The notes beneath the pieces are model-generated. The model had not been told where the DNA came from. It saw only the letters and a list, made by a program, of their open reading frames with translations, and did no database searches. This document shows positions 61,165 to 64,000 of a stretch of 64,000 nt of DNA, piece after piece; the first letter of the stretch is position 1, and the number at the start of each line of letters is the position of its first letter. Source of the stretch: Granulicatella seriolae (GTDB taxonomy: Bacteria; Bacillota; Bacilli; Lactobacillales; Aerococcaceae); the NCBI RefSeq assembly GCF_024543085.1, contig NZ_JANHNZ010000005.1, positions 24,749 through 88,748 of the forward strand, read 5' to 3'. Position numbers and translations under genes: made by a program.

Positions 61165-64000
61165 ATGAAGGATAATAATCTAATCAGGCGATACTCAATT
61201 CGGAAATTAAGTACAGGAGTTGCTTCGGTATGTATGGGGTTGTTTTGTATAGTAGGAGGAACGGTATATGCTGATGAAGTGGGTACCGTTACGACAGCTG
61301 ATACAGTACTTGTTGAAGAAACAGTTGATTCTGAAAAAACAGAAGAAGCAAGTAAAGAAAAAATCGATAATCTGGAGAAATCAGTAGTAGAAGACAGCGA
61401 AACATCTACTGAAACTGATATGCTGCCAGAAGTAGCTACGTTTTCGGAAACTAATGAGGTCGCTAGATCAGTGTTAGGTGAGAACAAAATAGCACAAGCA
61501 GTTGTCCTTTCGGTAACGAATGCTATAACAATAGAAGAGGGAACTACTTTAAACCCTAGAGCTCTAATCGATATTGCCTCAATTGATGGAATCAACGCTA
61601 GTAGTCAAGTGGTTGTAACAGGAAGTGTTGATAAAGATACGGCAGGAATTTATGGGGTAACCTATACATTGACAGCTGAAGATGGAACAGTACAAACAGC
61701 AACAGCTCAAATAACTGTTGTATCAACACAAGGCGACAATTTTTTAGAGACAGATCGTAACTATTATGAAGATGCGACCATAGATAAATCATGGCTGGAT
61801 ATAAAAATAAAAGATTCTGTTGCTGCAAATGTGCTAACTAATTTAACAAACTCTGCGGCGAAGGGGTTAATTCAATATCAAGATGGAATGACTTATAATG
61901 AATTTTATTTAGCAAACAACCTTTCTCCAGAGGACCAGTTTTCAAGGAATAATGGAGATGCTGTCAAATTGCCTGATGGGACGGCTAATCTAATTAATAC
62001 GCATTCAAGGTTTGATATCACTCAAGTGGTGCCTGCAAATTTAATACAAAGAATTTCAGGAGTTCCTAATAGTATATACGCAAATACCTACTTTAGTCGC
62101 CTGACAGCAGGTAATCCAACGGTGAAATACTCAGAACTTGGGGTAGCAGCAAAACCAGATGTGTATGGTTACGGTGAGAATGGAACTGTCAATGATTATA
62201 TGCTAACTGGTGAGAATAATATCGTTATTCCAACACGTTACAATCAGAATCGTGAGGACATATGGCTGACGCTTCGAGGTGGAATGTATGCAACTAAAGG
62301 GACACAAGCATATTTAACTGCTATTGATCAAGATGGCAATCATGTGTTAGGTAAGGATGAAAATGGAAAATACTACTTGAATACCATTACAACACTAGGA
62401 ACAACTCCTAACGGTTATTCTAAGTTAGGATTTTTAGGTAAATTAGGATTGACAAGCGCAATAGGAACAGCAAATAGACAATTAAATGATGTTAGTATTG
62501 AGGATTTCAACCGTTATCTCAATGAGAATTTAAGAACTTTGCAAAATACATCAGGAGCTCAATCAATCGCTCCAAAGTTTGGTGGGCAAATTCAGGTCAT
62601 TGGCTTTTATAGGGATTCTAAGCTAGACGAAAGCTATAAGGCAAATCTAGCTAGTCGTCTTAGTGATTCGGACAATCAAATTGATGTGGTCTATTTTGTG
62701 TATGCATCAGGAATAAGTGGGACAAACAGTGCAAACATAGCTGATGTTCCAGTAGAGTACCGTGAAGAACTATATACACGTGCGGGAATCACGAATCCAA
62801 CATCTACAGATTTACTAAAACTATATGGACCAAATATATCTAAGTTCAAAATAGAAACTACTCGTCCTTTCTTTAGTGATTTTGGGGATTTAGTTACTCC
62901 AACTGTCTATGATCCTACTAAAATTGACTTTAATACAGTAATTGGAATGAATAGTTTTGTTCTAAATGACCAAGGTGTAGATCATTCAGGGGATAAGATT
63001 GGTATAGATGTAACGAGAGTAAGAGTGCGTGTTAATAATCAATCAACCGCTTTTACACTTGCAGAGCTTGAAAAAGAATTGAATAAAAGTGAATATGCAG
63101 GCCAAGTAGTAAATTTAACATATGTCTATGCAGCACCTGACGCTCAAGACAGTATTTTAGGACTACTACCAAATGAAATTGGGAATAATCTAGGAGCCTA
63201 TGCTGTGCCAATTTCTCGTACTATCACTGTAGTTGGAGCGAGCTTCCAAGAGATTCATGAGTATTTTACTCGTAAAGATGGTAATTTGAATGATTCGCCA
63301 GATTCAACAGACACAAGACCGCAAATTGAACGTGATGCAACGAATGAAACAATTCGAACAGTAAAAGATGATACTCCTGATACAGGAACCTTGAAAGGCT
63401 ATAAGTTTTTTAAAATTATCCAAACGGTTGCTGATTTGGATGGTAGCAATCCAATAAGCACTGAACTTACTTCTGATGGTAGCGAATCAACAATTAACTT
63501 TGAAACAGGCAAAAAAATTACCTACACGTATCAATATGTTAGAGATATTGCAACACCTTTACCATTAAACCAAGCGCCAAAAGTGGTAGCGGAAGGCCGT
63601 ACCATAACCCAAGGTAGCTCTCTAAATATCCGTGATTTACTAGTATCAGCAAGCGACCCAGAAGATGGGAATTACCCATTAGATAGAGTAGAGTTAGTCA
63701 CAGACGGAGGCTTTACAAGCGAAGTTCCTGGCACATATGCAGTTACCTTCAAAGTAACGGATAACGATGGGGCAAGCAATACCATCACAGTCGAGGTCAT
63801 CGTTCAGCCAAAGGCTATACCATTAAACCAAGCGCCAAAAGTGGTAGCGGAAGGCCGTACCATAACCCAAGGTAACTCTCTAAATATCCGTGATTTACTA
63901 GTATCAGCAAGCGACCCAGAAGATGGGAATTACCCATTAGATAGAGTAGAGTTAGTCACAGACGGAGGCTTTACAAGCGAAGTTCCTGGCACATATGCAG
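61165..64000 (+). CDS. YSIRK surface protein with tandem Ig-like repeats (3' end outside window)
   Basis: 945 residues are visible and the frame is open at the window end. The start MKDNNLIRRYSIRKLSTGVA has a YSIRK-G/S signal peptide, cleaved near VYADE, which directs export at the division septum in related species. It is followed by an acidic Ser/Thr/Glu region, an Ig-like bacterial domain (SVTNAITIEEGTTLNPRALI), a large unrecognised region of about 500 residues (from YYEDATIDKSWLDI), and MucBP-like segments ending TYQYVRDIATPL. From residue 801 on there are 86-residue Ig-like repeats (NQAPKVVAEGRTITQG, ASDPEDGNYPLD, VPGTYAVTFKVTDNDG). An LPXTG anchor is expected outside the window. Ligand unknown. 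Confidence 0.9.
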   Translation, partial: MKDNNLIRRYSIRKLSTGVASVCMGLFCIVGGTVYADEVGTVTTADTVLVEETVDSEKTEEASKEKIDNLEKSVVEDSETSTETDMLPEVATFSETNEVARSVLGENKIAQAVVLSVTNAITIEEGTTLNPRALIDIASIDGINASSQVVVTGSVDKDTAGIYGVTYTLTAEDGTVQTATAQITVVSTQGDNFLETDRNYYEDATIDKSWLDIKIKDSVAANVLTNLTNSAAKGLIQYQDGMTYNEFYLANNLSPEDQFSRNNGDAVKLPDGTANLINTHSRFDITQVVPANLIQRISGVPNSIYANTYFSRLTAGNPTVKYSELGVAAKPDVYGYGENGTVNDYMLTGENNIVIPTRYNQNREDIWLTLRGGMYATKGTQAYLTAIDQDGNHVLGKDENGKYYLNTITTLGTTPNGYSKLGFLGKLGLTSAIGTANRQLNDVSIEDFNRYLNENLRTLQNTSGAQSIAPKFGGQIQVIGFYRDSKLDESYKANLASRLSDSDNQIDVVYFVYASGISGTNSANIADVPVEYREELYTRAGITNPTSTDLLKLYGPNISKFKIETTRPFFSDFGDLVTPTVYDPTKIDFNTVIGMNSFVLNDQGVDHSGDKIGIDVTRVRVRVNNQSTAFTLAELEKELNKSEYAGQVVNLTYVYAAPDAQDSILGLLPNEIGNNLGAYAVPISRTITVVGASFQEIHEYFTRKDGNLNDSPDSTDTRPQIERDATNETIRTVKDDTPDTGTLKGYKFFKIIQTVADLDGSNPISTELTSDGSESTINFETGKKITYTYQYVRDIATPLPLNQAPKVVAEGRTITQGSSLNIRDLLVSASDPEDGNYPLDRVELVTDGGFTSEVPGTYAVTFKVTDNDGASNTITVEVIVQPKAIPLNQAPKVVAEGRTITQGNSLNIRDLLVSASDPEDGNYPLDRVELVTDGGFTSEVPGTYA
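63565..64000 (+). repeat. 258-bp tandem repeat encoding 86-aa Ig-like units
   Basis: The unit starting CCATTAAACCAAGCGCC recurs 258 bases later (63823) and is nearly identical over the visible 178 bases (one clear change, GGTAGCTC to GGTAACTC). The array continues past the window. Confidence 0.93.

Overview
The window is chromosomal DNA from a low-to-moderate GC Gram-positive bacterium of the order Lactobacillales. The evidence is gene order (radA - PIN/TRAM membrane protein - gltX - cysS - mrnC - rlmB - yacP - sigH; acpS - alr - mazF; ddl - murF - cshA), no isoprenoid ispD/ispF genes between the PIN/TRAM gene and gltX, LPXTG and YSIRK surface proteins, an M26-type IgA1-like protease and a Nis-type FEG-RK cluster. 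The species cannot be named from the sequence. The sigH-like gene downstream of yacP argues against Streptococcus and fits the Aerococcaceae/Carnobacteriaceae/Enterococcaceae range (inference). No rRNA, tRNA or CRISPR array was seen.

Layout. 1-2.6 kb: C-terminal part of an LPKTG-anchored surface protein with nine Cna-B repeats. 2.7-3.3 kb: preQ1-I riboswitch and queT. 3.8-8.3 kb: metG, then tatD-rnmV-rsmA. 8.3-10.2 kb: a decayed HxlR regulator, a DUF1697 gene and nested palindromic repeats. 10.2-11.4 kb (minus): an msmK/ugpC-type sugar ABC ATPase with a cre box. 11.5-20.4 kb: dut, radA, yacL-like, gltX, cysS, mrnC, rlmB, yacP, sigH. 20.5-24.5 kb: a 439-bp MITE-like element with 9-bp target duplications, then a broken polymorphic-toxin locus with two toxin-tail/immunity cassettes. 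24.9-31.3 kb: shikimate pathway genes, an aroE-aroK fusion on minus and a divergent aroF-aroB-aroA-aroC operon behind an aromatic-rich leader peptide and attenuator. 31.7-35.9 kb: bacteriocin-immunity-like ABC transporter and two-component system. 36-38.7 kb: tandem 144-bp repeats, a WYL regulator with matching operators at its own and the next gene, a ClbS/DfsB-like gene and a UDG-like gene. 39.1-41.5 kb (minus): flavodoxin-fold reductase, a 59-aa gene and an amidase. 41.9-46.5 kb: ddl, murF, cshA. 46.5-48.2 kb: an insertion-like block between two 97-bp direct repeats, holding two 21-aa hydrophobic peptides behind a palindromic operator, a two-HTH protein, a broken thioredoxin-like gene and arsC. 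48.2-53.2 kb: XRE regulator, acpS-alr-mazF, a 506-aa HTH protein and a 40-aa ORF. 53.5-64 kb: a 2333-aa LysM/G5/M26 metalloprotease and the N-terminal part of a YSIRK surface protein.

The most unusual feature is a family of about twelve copies of a composite palindromic element of roughly 250 bp, scattered mostly at operon ends. Its arms differ between copies but stay complementary within each copy, its core is found in both orientations, and one copy sits inside the core of another. Other candidates for undescribed biology are the twin-peptide/palindrome/double-HTH module, the MITE carrying its own promoter and terminator, the displaced toxin cassette and the aromatic leader-peptide attenuator.
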